From Arcicella sp. (GTDB taxonomy: Bacteria; Bacteroidota; Bacteroidia; Cytophagales; Spirosomataceae): DNA of 39,779 nucleotides. The notes beneath the pieces were generated by a model. That model was not told the DNA's origin, ran no database searches, and worked only from the letters and a program-made list of their open reading frames with translations. How positions within the stretch are numbered: position 1 is the stretch's first letter; each line of letters begins with the position of its first letter. This document shows positions 1-7,043 of this stretch, in pieces. The stretch lies in contig JACMRQ010000358.1 of assembly GCA_014376355.1 (NCBI GenBank), positions 1-39,779 on the forward strand. Reading direction: 5' to 3'. The position numbers and the translations under genes are program-made.

Positions 1-903
1 GATGCAAGCAATTAATAAAATAATGATGCCCAAAATGCCAAAAAGTTTTACATATTTAATGTAACCGCCTGTGTTAATTCCATCGTTAAATTCACTGTAA
101 AGCCTCCATCTTTCCATTGGAAATAAAAACACCGCAGGTTTAACAACCGTTTGCATGAGTTTATTATCAGCAAAATGATTGAAAACTATATTTTTTATAG
201 AGGCATTGGTTTTTGTAAGATTTACGCCTTCTTTTAATTGCACAAATACTTGAAATGAATTATTGCCCCAAGTATTATTTTTTATTTCAGGATTAATTTT
301 TTCTTGTAGTTGCCAAGGAATCAAATAGTCAAATTGAAAGGTAGCATTTTTTGGCTGTTTGGTAACGACCGCCGTTACTTTCAAATCCACGGTATTATCC
401 ATCTTCAAAACTTTTCCAATTGGGTTTTGATTTCCAAAAAATGTTTGCGCTAATTCGTCCGTCAAAACGATTGAATAAGGGTCTTTTAGCGGGTTTTTAT
501 CACCTTTTAAAACTTGAAAAGAAAATATATCAATTCCCTGCTCACCCAAAAAATGCCCGACCTTACTAAATTTCTGATTACCCATCACCAATGAATGCCC
601 ACTTCCCCAATCGCACATGGCAACTGCCTTAAAATCAGGATATTTAGTCCGTAATTCTTCTCCCATTGGATAGGGTAGGGCATTCTGTGAACCACGATGT
701 CCATCAAAAGTTTGGTGCATCATTATTTGATAAATTGAATCGTAGTTTTTATGATGTTTGTTGGCAGAAAGTTCATCAATCATCCACAAACCAATTAGCA
801 TAGCTACCGCCATTCCAACGGCTAAACCAGCAATATTAATAAAAGAATATACCTTGTTTTTGACAAGATTCCGTAGGGCGATTTTTAGATAATTTTTTAA
901 CAT
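1..903 (-). CDS. FtsX/MacB-type ABC transporter permease, N-terminal part
   Basis: Not in the ORF track because it runs off the left edge; the minus strand is open for 301 codons from ATG at 903. The product begins MLKNYLKIALRNLVKNK and continues with a hydrophobic helix (about residues 19-41), the typical start of Bacteroidota FtsX-like permeases. A long soluble MacB periplasmic-core-like domain follows (about 45-285), and a second membrane helix (FGILGIIILLIA) is cut by the window edge. The family has four membrane helices, works with an ATPase, and usually exports antimicrobial compounds or acts mechanically; the substrate cannot be read here. The remaining C-terminal half lies outside the window. 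It is transcribed away from yceD, with a candidate promoter at 996-1003. Confidence 0.9.
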   Translation of the reverse strand, partial: MLKNYLKIALRNLVKNKVYSFINIAGLAVGMAVAMLIGLWMIDELSANKHHKNYDSIYQIMMHQTFDGHRGSQNALPYPMGEELRTKYPDFKAVAMCDWGSGHSLVMGNQKFSKVGHFLGEQGIDIFSFQVLKGDKNPLKDPYSIVLTDELAQTFFGNQNPIGKVLKMDNTVDLKVTAVVTKQPKNATFQFDYLIPWQLQEKINPEIKNNTWGNNSFQVFVQLKEGVNLTKTNASIKNIVFNHFADNKLMQTVVKPAVFLFPMERWRLYSEFNDGINTGGYIKYVKLFGILGIIILLIACI

Positions 904-995
904 GACATTTGGGGGTTGAAAGTCGAATGATTAAAGGTAAATGGTCATTACGTTACTAATCATTAACCTTGAAATGGTTATGTCTAGAATTGTTC

Positions 996-1003
996 CAAAT
1001 ATA
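996..1003 (-). promoter_or_regulatory. Candidate -7 promoter element for the FtsX-type permease
   Basis: On the minus strand this reads TATATTTG, an exact match to the Bacteroidota -7 consensus TAnnTTTG, about 90 bases before the permease ATG. I found no good TTG at the expected -33 spacing, so support is partial. Confidence 0.4.
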
Positions 1004-1056
1004 TGCCAAAGATGTAACGGTCTGATTATCAAAATTTTATAGTATTTGTAAAAATA

Positions 1057-1082
1057 GAAAGTGTGCGAAAACGGACACTTTC
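1057..1082. repeat. Short inverted repeat between the divergent permease and yceD
   Basis: GAAAGTGT at 1057-1064 pairs perfectly with ACACTTTC at 1075-1082 around a 10-base loop. It lies between two divergent genes, where an operator or a leader hairpin would be plausible. The rest of 904-1170 is AT-rich without a recognisable gene; 1111-1135 contains a word (ACAACTCATAACT) resembling the repeat words of the plsX-fabH gap. Confidence 0.4.
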
Positions 1083-1170
1083 TGTGCGTTATTAGAACAT
1101 TTACTATTACATATAATTTACAACTCATAACTAATTTTAAAATTTCCTTTTCTTTGTAAGAAAAAGTCCT

Positions 1171-1178
1171 TAATTTTG
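1171..1178 (+). promoter_or_regulatory. -7 promoter element of the yceD-accC block
   Basis: TAATTTTG matches the Bacteroidota -7 consensus TAnnTTTG. It overlaps the TTG (1176) used as a start by the ORF track, so transcription should begin around 1183-1186. This argues for the GTG at 1200 as the real start of yceD. The -33 position has only TTT. Confidence 0.5.
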
Positions 1179-1199
1179 CAGTCTTTAAAAATAAAGTCT

Positions 1200-1889
1200 G
1201 TGCAAAAAAGTATCTTAAATACGTTTAAAATTGATATCTTTCGCCTCGAAAGCAAGCAATATATGCACGAATTTGAGGGAAACGATGATTTTTTTGAAGC
1301 ACTTGACCAAAATTTAATTCAGAAAGGTCATTTTAAAGCAACAGTTTCTTTGAATAAAAATGAGACGATGATTCAGATGATTTATAAAATCTCTGGAAAC
1401 GTTGAACTAACTTGCGACCGAAGCCTTGACCTCTTTGATTTTTCAGTAGATATTACGCAGAAAATGATTTTGAAATTTTCTGACCATAATGAAGAAATCA
1501 CAGAAGAATTAATGTTGATTGACCGTAACACCCAATATATTAACGTTGCACAAGATATTTTTGACTTTATTGGCTTGCAAATTCCGATTAAAAAACTGCA
1601 TCCACGCTTCACACAAGATGAAGTTACGTATGATAGTTTAATGCAGAAGTTTGAAGAGGAATATGAAGAAGAAGATTTTGATGAGGATAATTTAGATGAC
1701 GACGATTTTGATTTTGGAGATGATGAAAATGACAATTTTGAATCAAACGATGAAGAATCAGAAGATGAGGGAGAAATAGTTTATTCAACTTTGAAAGATG
1801 TGGAAAGTGAAAGTAGTGAAACTGAAATATCTATAGAAAAGCCCATCGACCCACGTTGGGAGGCTCTAATGAAATTGAACAAAAATTAG
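1200..1889 (+). CDS. yceD: YceD/DUF177 family protein (rRNA-processing/L32-linked)
   Basis: A YceD/DUF177 protein, the family regularly encoded immediately before rpmF and implicated in 23S rRNA accumulation. The core (MHEFEGNDDFFEAL ... VELTCDRSLDLFDF) is followed by the usual pattern around residues 100-130. The C-terminal third is unusual: a long run of Asp/Glu (EEEYEEEDFDEDNLDDDDFD) makes it longer (about 229 aa) than the E. coli protein (173 aa). The ORF track begins at TTG 1176, but a promoter -7 element overlaps that codon; GTG at 1200 is the better start, as there is no ATG before the conserved region. It is the first gene of the yceD-rpmF-plsX-fabH block; rpmF follows after 41 bases. 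Confidence 0.85.
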   Translation: MQKSILNTFKIDIFRLESKQYMHEFEGNDDFFEALDQNLIQKGHFKATVSLNKNETMIQMIYKISGNVELTCDRSLDLFDFSVDITQKMILKFSDHNEEITEELMLIDRNTQYINVAQDIFDFIGLQIPIKKLHPRFTQDEVTYDSLMQKFEEEYEEEDFDEDNLDDDDFDFGDDENDNFESNDEESEDEGEIVYSTLKDVESESSETEISIEKPIDPRWEALMKLNKN

Positions 1890-1930
1890 TAAAAAATAAA
1901 TAACGAATCATAAATTAAGAAAATAAAGAT

Positions 1931-2125
1931 ATGGCGCATCCTAAACGCAGAATTTCGACATCCCGTAGAGATAAAAGACGTGCTCACGACTTCGGAACTC
2001 CAAAAACAATCACAACTGATCCAACAACTGGTGAAATCCATTTGCGTCACCGTGCTCACGTATTCGAGGGTAATTTGATGTACAAAGGTAAAATGATTGT
2101 TGAAGGTTATGCTGTTCAAGCGTAA
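1931..2125 (+). CDS. rpmF: 50S ribosomal protein L32
   Basis: A 64-residue basic protein starting MAHPKRRISTSRRDKRRAHD, the diagnostic L32 N-terminus. L32 is a late-assembling component of the large ribosomal subunit near the exit tunnel. This copy has no cysteine, so it is a zinc-independent form, as in E. coli. It sits between yceD and plsX, the classical order in which translation and membrane-lipid synthesis genes are co-expressed. Two strong hairpins follow the stop codon, suggesting partial termination or RNA processing before plsX. Confidence 0.97.
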   Translation: MAHPKRRISTSRRDKRRAHDFGTPKTITTDPTTGEIHLRHRAHVFEGNLMYKGKMIVEGYAVQA

Positions 2126-2134
2126 TTAATTGAG

Positions 2135-2197
2135 TTTTTGACATTTGGTAATAGAGACTTTTTTTTAATAATAATCTCCATTACTGGATGTCAAAAA
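2135..2197 (+). terminator. Long hairpin after rpmF
   Basis: The arm at 2135-2157 (beginning TTTTTGACAT) pairs with 2175-2197 (ending ATGTCAAAAA) over 23 positions with a few G-U or mismatched pairs; the 17-base loop contains a T-run. It begins 10 bases after the rpmF stop, fitting a terminator or processing hairpin. Confidence 0.6.
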
Positions 2198-2207
2198 TTT
2201 TACTTTT

Positions 2208-2260
2208 AAAATAGTTTCAAATTTGTTTTTTGAAGAAAAAGCAAATTTTGAAACTATTTT
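2208..2260. repeat. Second near-perfect hairpin before plsX
   Basis: AAAATAGTTTCAAATTTG at 2208-2225 pairs with CAAATTTTGAAACTATTTT at 2242-2260, with one bulged base. The right arm ends in TTTT. It lies inside the N-terminal extension that the ORF track assigns to plsX, another sign that the extension is not coding. Confidence 0.6.
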
Positions 2261-2294
2261 TACAAAAAAATACTGATTCACACTTCATACATTG

Positions 2295-2302
2295 TATTTT
2301 TG
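2295..2302 (+). promoter_or_regulatory. -7 promoter element before plsX
   Basis: TATTTTTG is an exact TAnnTTTG match, predicting a transcript start near 2307. This is upstream of ATG 2335 but downstream of the ORF-track start at 2230. It suggests plsX-fabH-efp-accBC can be transcribed separately from rpmF. No clear TTG lies at -33. Confidence 0.45.
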
Positions 2303-2334
2303 TGGTTAAATTGTTTAACCAGAAAAATAGATTA

Positions 2335-3273
2335 ATGAAGATAGGTATTGATGCAATGGGTGGAGATTTTGCTCCCAAAGCAATCGTGGAAGGAATCATC
2401 TTAGCAGCACAAGAATTACCCGCTGACATTACCATCGTATTGATTGGTAAAGTTGAGGATATTCAACAAATTATTGATAGTCAAAATTTTAAGGGATCAA
2501 ACATTGAAATCGTTGAAGCTAATGAGACTATTGAAATGGGTGAACACCCTGTTAGGGCATTACAATCTAAACCCAATTCCAGTATCGGAGTTGGGTTTAA
2601 ACTTTTAAAGACAGGTGAGATTGACGTTTTTGCTTCAGCAGGTAGTACAGGAGCAATGATGGTGGGGTCTTTATTCTCCATCAAAACTATTGAAGGCGTT
2701 CAACGTCCACCAATTGCCGGTTTTGCTCCACAAACGGACGGAAATTTAGCGGTAATTTTAGATATTGGTGCAAATGCTGATGTAAAACCCGAAATGTTAG
2801 CTCAATTTGGGGTGTTGGGGTCTATTTATGCCAAGGCAACAATGAATATTGAATCGCCAAGAGTTGGTTTAATGAATATTGGAGAGGAAGCGGAGAAAGG
2901 TTCATTGATTGCTCAACAAGCTTACAAGCTAATGAAGGAGAATAAAAAAATCAACTTTATTGGCAATATTGAAGGAAAAGATTTTTTCAAAGGTAAAGCT
3001 GATGTAATTGTTACGGATGGTTTTACTGGAAATATCCTCTTAAAAATGGGAGAGTCTCTCTACGGTATTATGAAGGATAGAGGCATTAGCGACGAATTCC
3101 TAGACAAAACAAATTACGAAGCCGTAGGTGGAAGTCCGATAATTGGGGTAAATGGAAATGTTATCATCGCACACGGTTCGTCGTCAGCAACGGCGGCAAA
3201 AAATATGGTTCATCTTTGCCGCAAGGTAGTTGAATCTAAAGTTACAGAAAAAATTAAAGAAGCATTACGTTAG
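2335..3273 (+). CDS. plsX: Phosphate acyltransferase PlsX
   Basis: PlsX converts acyl-ACP to acyl-phosphate for phospholipid synthesis by PlsY; it is a peripheral membrane enzyme. The N-terminal signature IGIDAMGGDFAPKAIVEG is present, followed by VEANETIEMGEHPV and IGANADVKPEMLAQFG, all typical of the family. The ORF track starts at TTG 2230, but the first 35 codons cover a hairpin and a promoter element. ATG 2335 gives MKIGIDAMGGD, the canonical PlsX start, and 312 aa, close to the usual 320-350. It is followed after about 90 bases by fabH, as in most bacteria. Confidence 0.95.
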   Translation: MKIGIDAMGGDFAPKAIVEGIILAAQELPADITIVLIGKVEDIQQIIDSQNFKGSNIEIVEANETIEMGEHPVRALQSKPNSSIGVGFKLLKTGEIDVFASAGSTGAMMVGSLFSIKTIEGVQRPPIAGFAPQTDGNLAVILDIGANADVKPEMLAQFGVLGSIYAKATMNIESPRVGLMNIGEEAEKGSLIAQQAYKLMKENKKINFIGNIEGKDFFKGKADVIVTDGFTGNILLKMGESLYGIMKDRGISDEFLDKTNYEAVGGSPIIGVNGNVIIAHGSSSATAAKNMVHLCRKVVESKVTEKIKEALR

Positions 3274-3279
3274 TTTTAA

Positions 3280-3360
3280 TTATGAGTTTTGAGCTATAAG
3301 TTATGAACGGTCCGCCGTAGCGGTTTTACCCATAATTTATAATTCACAACTACATCTCCA
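3280..3360. repeat. Palindromic intergenic element between plsX and fabH
   Basis: A perfect CCGC-CGTA-GCGG mini-hairpin at 3312-3323, followed by TTTTA, is nested inside a longer imperfect stem (TAAGTTATG pairing with CATAATTTA). The flanks are built from related words (TTATGAG, TTATGAA, AATTCACAACTAC). It may act as a weak terminator or as an RNA-stabilising element. Confidence 0.5.
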
Positions 3361-3362
3361 TT

Positions 3363-4352
3363 ATGACCAAAATTACAGCTGCAATTACAGGCGTACAGGG
3401 ATACGTTCCCGAGGATATTTTGACCAATGCCGACCTTGCGACGCTTGTTGATACCACAGATGAATGGATAACCTCTCGAACAGGAATCAAACAACGTCAT
3501 ATTCTGAAAGGCGAAGGTAAAGGCACGTCCGTAATGGCAATTGAGGCGGTAAAAGGTTTATTATTAAAAACAAATACGCAACCAGATGAAATAGACTTGT
3601 TGATATGTGCAACTATTTCTCCTGACCACTTTTTTCCTGCTACAGCCAATCTTATTTGTGAAGGAGCAGGTATTAAAAATGTAGGTTCTTTTGATATTGC
3701 AGCGGCTTGTTCAGGGTTTATAAACGCCTTGATAACAGGTGCAATGTTCATAGAATCAGGACGTTACAAAAAAGTTGTTGTGGTTGGAGCAGATAAAATG
3801 TCATCAATTGTTGATTATACAGACCGTACCACTTGCGTTTTATTTGGCGATGGAGCGGGAGCAGTTTTATTGGAAGCTAATTATGAAGGATTGGGTATTC
3901 AAGATTTCATTTTGAGATCAGACGGTTCGGGAGCTAATCATCTAATTCAAAAAGCGGGTGGTAGTGCTTATCCACCAACTCATGAGACGATTAATGCCAA
4001 AGAGCATTTTATTCATCAAGATGGGCAGACAGTGTATAAATTTGCGGTAACAAAAATGGCAGATGTCTCGGCGGAAATCATGGAAAGAAACAATTTGACA
4101 GGTGATGACATTTCTTTTTTAGTACCTCATCAAGCCAACAAACGTATTATTGACGCAACGGCACATCGAATGGGCATAGGAGAAGAAAAAGTAATGATGA
4201 CCATTCAAAAATATGGAAATACAACGGCAGCAACGATTCCACTTTGTTTATGGGACTACGAATCTCAATTGAAAAAGGGAGATAACTTAGTTCTTGCAGC
4301 TTTCGGAGGAGGATTTACGTGGGGAAGTATTTATTTGAAATGGGCAATTTGA
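3363..4352 (+). CDS. fabH: 3-oxoacyl-ACP synthase III (KAS III)
   Basis: FabH condenses acetyl-CoA (or branched starters) with malonyl-ACP to begin fatty-acid synthesis. The catalytic triad is visible: Cys116 in DIAAACSGF, His256 in VPHQANKRI, Asn286 in [10 protein letters not shown]. The [10 protein letters not shown] loop and the C-terminal [12 protein letters not shown] are family hallmarks. Length (329 aa) is normal. It follows plsX in the conserved plsX-fabH order and precedes efp by 30 bases, so the two are probably co-transcribed. Start ATG 3363 gives the expected N-terminus [17 protein letters not shown]. Confidence 0.97.
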   Translation: MTKITAAITGVQGYVPEDILTNADLATLVDTTDEWITSRTGIKQRHILKGEGKGTSVMAIEAVKGLLLKTNTQPDEIDLLICATISPDHFFPATANLICEGAGIKNVGSFDIAAACSGFINALITGAMFIESGRYKKVVVVGADKMSSIVDYTDRTTCVLFGDGAGAVLLEANYEGLGIQDFILRSDGSGANHLIQKAGGSAYPPTHETINAKEHFIHQDGQTVYKFAVTKMADVSAEIMERNNLTGDDISFLVPHQANKRIIDATAHRMGIGEEKVMMTIQKYGNTTAATIPLCLWDYESQLKKGDNLVLAAFGGGFTWGSIYLKWAI

Positions 4353-4382
4353 GTTAATCAGAATACAGTAAAAAAACATAAA

Positions 4383-4949
4383 ATGGCAAATACCGCAGAC
4401 ATTAAAAACGGATTAGTAATTAAATTCAATAATGATTTATTTTCAATTATTGAATTCCTTCATGTAAAACCAGGTAAAGGTCCCGCTTTTGTGAGAACAA
4501 AATTGAAATCCTTGAATACAGGTAGAGTCATTGATAATACTTTCAACTCAGGTGTAACGATTTATCCTGTGCGTGTTGAGCGTCGTGTGTATCAATATCT
4601 TTATGCAGAAGAATTTGGGTTTACCTTTATGGATAATATCACTTTCGAGCAAGTTACGCTTAATAAAGAAATGGTGATAGCATCCGATTTGATGAAGGAA
4701 GGACAAGAAGTTGAAATTCTTATCAATACTGAAACAGATTTGCCGATTTCGTGTGAGATGCCAATGTTCGTTGAATTAGTGGTTACTTATACTGAAAATG
4801 GACTTAAAGGTGATACCGCAAATGCCCCTAAAAAACCCGCAACGGTTGAAACAGGAGCAACAATTACTGTTCCCTTATTCATACAAACAGACGAAAAAAT
4901 TAAAGTAGATACTCGTACTTATGAGTATGTTGAAAGAGTTAAAAGTTAA
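4383..4949 (+). CDS. efp: Translation elongation factor P
   Basis: EF-P relieves ribosome stalling at polyproline. All three beta-barrel domains are covered in 188 aa, the standard length. The tip loop HVKPGKGPAFVR puts Lys32 at the position that is modified in E. coli (K34). The C-terminal domain ends with VDTRTYEYVERV, the conserved EF-P signature region. No EpmA/EpmB-like genes are seen in the window, so the modification state is unknown. It sits between fabH and accB, an arrangement often seen in Bacteroidota. Confidence 0.97.
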   Translation: MANTADIKNGLVIKFNNDLFSIIEFLHVKPGKGPAFVRTKLKSLNTGRVIDNTFNSGVTIYPVRVERRVYQYLYAEEFGFTFMDNITFEQVTLNKEMVIASDLMKEGQEVEILINTETDLPISCEMPMFVELVVTYTENGLKGDTANAPKKPATVETGATITVPLFIQTDEKIKVDTRTYEYVERVKS

Positions 4950-4950
4950 C

Positions 4951-5026
4951 TAGGAAAACGGGGTTGGACTTTAGGGGTTAGATTTTATCGCCTTCAAAGC
5001 CTAACCCTCAACCCTTAATCCTAAAA
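4951..5026. repeat. GGTTAG-word palindrome between efp and accB
   Basis: GGGGTTGG and TTAGGGGTTAG on the left face CCTAACCCTCAACCC and TTAATCCTA on the right, forming an imperfect stem-loop spanning most of the gap. The same words build the accB-accC gap. Confidence 0.5.
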
Positions 5027-5031
5027 AACAC

Positions 5032-5502
5032 ATGGAAAACAAAGAAATACAAAAACTGCTTGACTTTATTGCACAGTCAAATCTTGATGAGGTAAGTATC
5101 GAAACTTCTGAATTGAAGTTATCTGTAAAAAGATATGGTGCTGCTCCCGTAGTTCAGCAAGTAATTGCTTCTGCTCCGCAAGTTGTTGCTTCAATAGCAG
5201 TTGCTCCTGTGAATCAAGCAGTTGCACCAACTTTGCCAGTGGCTGTTCCCGTTGTGGCATCGAATAGAGTTACTATCAAATCGCCAATGATTGGAACGTT
5301 CTATCGTTCAGCAAGTCCAGATAGACCTTCATTAACCGAAGTTGGTTCAGACATTTCGAAAGGTCAACCTGTGTGTATTATCGAAGCAATGAAATTATTT
5401 AACGAAATCGAATCTGAGATTTCAGGACGTATTGTTGAAGTTTTGGTAGAAAATGCCACACCCGTAGAATATGACCAACCTCTTTTTGTTGTAGAACAAT
5501 AG
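5032..5502 (+). CDS. accB: Biotin carboxyl carrier protein of acetyl-CoA carboxylase
   Basis: BCCP carries biotin between the carboxylase and transcarboxylase active sites of acetyl-CoA carboxylase. The N-terminal helix (about 1-35) and an Ala/Val/Pro-rich flexible linker (about 37-78) are followed by the biotinyl domain. Lys121 in EAMKLFNEIE is the biotinylation site (the family consensus is EAMKM, here EAMKL). Length 156 aa is normal. It is followed by accC after an 84-base palindromic gap; the carboxyltransferase subunits accA/accD are not in this window. Confidence 0.97.
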   Translation: MENKEIQKLLDFIAQSNLDEVSIETSELKLSVKRYGAAPVVQQVIASAPQVVASIAVAPVNQAVAPTLPVAVPVVASNRVTIKSPMIGTFYRSASPDRPSLTEVGSDISKGQPVCIIEAMKLFNEIESEISGRIVEVLVENATPVEYDQPLFVVEQ

Positions 5503-5583
5503 GTTAGATGTTAGATGTTTGGGGTTAGGGGTTAGGTGTACTGCCAATTTCTATCCCCTAATTCCTAACCCCTAACACCTAAA
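5503..5583. repeat. GGTTAG-word palindrome between accB and accC
   Basis: Left words GGTTAGATGTTAGATG and GGGGTTAGGGGTTAGGTG face right words CCCCTAATTCCTAACCCCTA and ACACCTA, giving a long imperfect hairpin that fills the gap. It shares its words with the efp-accB gap, so the two look like members of one element family. Confidence 0.55.
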
Positions 5584-5586
5584 AAT

Positions 5587-6930
5587 ATGTTTAAAAAAAT
5601 ACTCATTGCCAATCGTGGTGAAATTGCCCTGCGCATCATCAGAACGTGCCGAGAAATGGGCATCAGAACGGTTGCGGTTTACTCAACCGCCGATCGTGAA
5701 AGTCTCCACGTAAAATTTGCGGATGAAGCCGTTTGTATTGGACCTCCACCAAGCAGACAATCATACCTAAATATTCCTGCTATTATATCTGCTGCCGAAG
5801 TCACAGGAGCGGATGCTATTCACCCAGGTTACGGATTTTTGTCTGAAAATGCTGAATTTTCAAGAATTTGTGCTGAATATGGCATCAAATTTATTGGAGC
5901 AACTGCCGATCAAATCAATGCAATGGGCGACAAGGCAACTGCCAAATCAACTATGAAAAATTCGGGTGTTCCAGTAATTCCCGGGTCTGAAGGTTTGATT
6001 GATACAGTTGAAGAAGCAAAAATCTTAGCGAAAGAAATCAAATATCCTGTTATCATCAAAGCTACGGCTGGTGGTGGTGGCAGAGGAATGAGAATTATTC
6101 GCCACGAAGGTGAATTTGAAAAACTCTGGGATGATGCCAAAATAGAATCAGCGGCGGCTTTTGCTAATGATGGTTTATATATGGAAAAATACGTTGAAGA
6201 GCCACGTCACATCGAAATCCAAATCGTTGGCGACCAGTTCGGAACGGTTTGTCATTTGTCTGAACGTGACTGTTCAATTCAACGTCGTCATCAAAAATTA
6301 TGTGAAGAAACACCTTCGCCAGCTCTTACGCCCGAATTGCGTGAACGCATGGGTGCAGCAGCAATTAAAGGTGCAGCGGCTATCAGATATGAAGGTGCGG
6401 GTACGGTAGAGTTCCTTTTGGATAAAAACGGAGATTTCTATTTTATGGAAATGAATACCCGTATTCAAGTGGAACATCCTATTACTGAGGAAGTTACAAA
6501 CTTTGATTTAATTAAAGAACAAATAAAAGTAGCGGCAGGAATTGCGATTTCAGGACAAAATTATTTTCCAAAATTATTTGCTCTCGAATGTAGAATTAAC
6601 GCCGAAGACCCCGCTCATGGTTTCCGTCCATCGCCGGGTAAGATTACTAATTTGCATTTGCCAGGTGGTCATGGAGTTAGAATTGATAGTCATGTTTATT
6701 CAGGATATACAATTCCACCCAATTATGACTCAATGATTGCGAAGGTAATTGTAACGGGGCAAAGTAGGGAGGAAGTGTTATTGAGAATGAAGCGAGCCTT
6801 GCAAGAATTTGTGATTGAGGGCGTGAAAACCACAATCCCATTTCACATCAAATTAATGGATGATGAACGTTTTAAATCAGGAAATTTCACGACAGCATTT
6901 ATGGATGGATTTGATTTAACGAATTTGTAG
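5587..6930 (+). CDS. accC: Biotin carboxylase subunit of acetyl-CoA carboxylase
   Basis: AccC carboxylates the biotin of AccB using ATP and bicarbonate. The N-terminus [20 protein letters not shown] is diagnostic. The ATP-grasp glycine loop [12 protein letters not shown], the metal-binding [15 protein letters not shown] and the following [10 protein letters not shown] are intact. Length (447 aa) is standard for a stand-alone AccC. The gene closes the block and is followed immediately by a strong bidirectional terminator. Confidence 0.97.
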   Translation: MFKKILIANRGEIALRIIRTCREMGIRTVAVYSTADRESLHVKFADEAVCIGPPPSRQSYLNIPAIISAAEVTGADAIHPGYGFLSENAEFSRICAEYGIKFIGATADQINAMGDKATAKSTMKNSGVPVIPGSEGLIDTVEEAKILAKEIKYPVIIKATAGGGGRGMRIIRHEGEFEKLWDDAKIESAAAFANDGLYMEKYVEEPRHIEIQIVGDQFGTVCHLSERDCSIQRRHQKLCEETPSPALTPELRERMGAAAIKGAAAIRYEGAGTVEFLLDKNGDFYFMEMNTRIQVEHPITEEVTNFDLIKEQIKVAAGIAISGQNYFPKLFALECRINAEDPAHGFRPSPGKITNLHLPGGHGVRIDSHVYSGYTIPPNYDSMIAKVIVTGQSREEVLLRMKRALQEFVIEGVKTTIPFHIKLMDDERFKSGNFTTAFMDGFDLTNL

Positions 6931-6984
6931 AAGTAATAAAAAAAGCTCTCTAAAATTGATTTTAGAGGGCTTTTTTTATTACTT
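6931..6984. terminator. Strong intrinsic terminator after accC
   Basis: The 25-base arms 6931-6955 and 6960-6984 pair with a single G-U exception around a TTGA loop. The inner GC pairs are followed by TTTTTTTATT, and the reverse strand also has a T-run. It starts at the accC stop codon and ends the yceD-accC block. Confidence 0.9.
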
Positions 6985-7008
6985 TAAATAAAATAACCAC
7001 GAAATAGT

Positions 7009-7016
7009 TATCTTCG
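7009..7016 (+). promoter_or_regulatory. Possible -7 element before the FUSC gene
   Basis: TATCTTCG matches 7 of 8 positions of TAnnTTTG and lies 28 bases before ATG 7044, just after the accC terminator. No TTG is seen at -33. Confidence 0.35.
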
Positions 7017-7043
7017 CTCTACAAACTAATTTATCTGTTGTTT

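Noticed and set aside
1382-1735. Ser-rich minus-strand ORF opposite yceD
   Set aside because: Antisense of the Asp/Glu-rich tail; Ser/Lys runs are the complement of GAT/GAA codons.
2230-2334. 35-codon N-terminal extension of plsX
   Set aside because: Contains a hairpin and a promoter element, and PlsX proteins begin at MKIGIDAMGGD.
5066-5260. Gln-rich minus-strand ORF opposite accB
   Set aside because: Antisense of the Ala/Val linker of BCCP; no start context or homology.
5501-5583. TTAGGG-like repeats considered as a CRISPR or telomere array
   Set aside because: There are too few, irregular and inverted units, with no spacers; a palindromic intergenic element explains them better.
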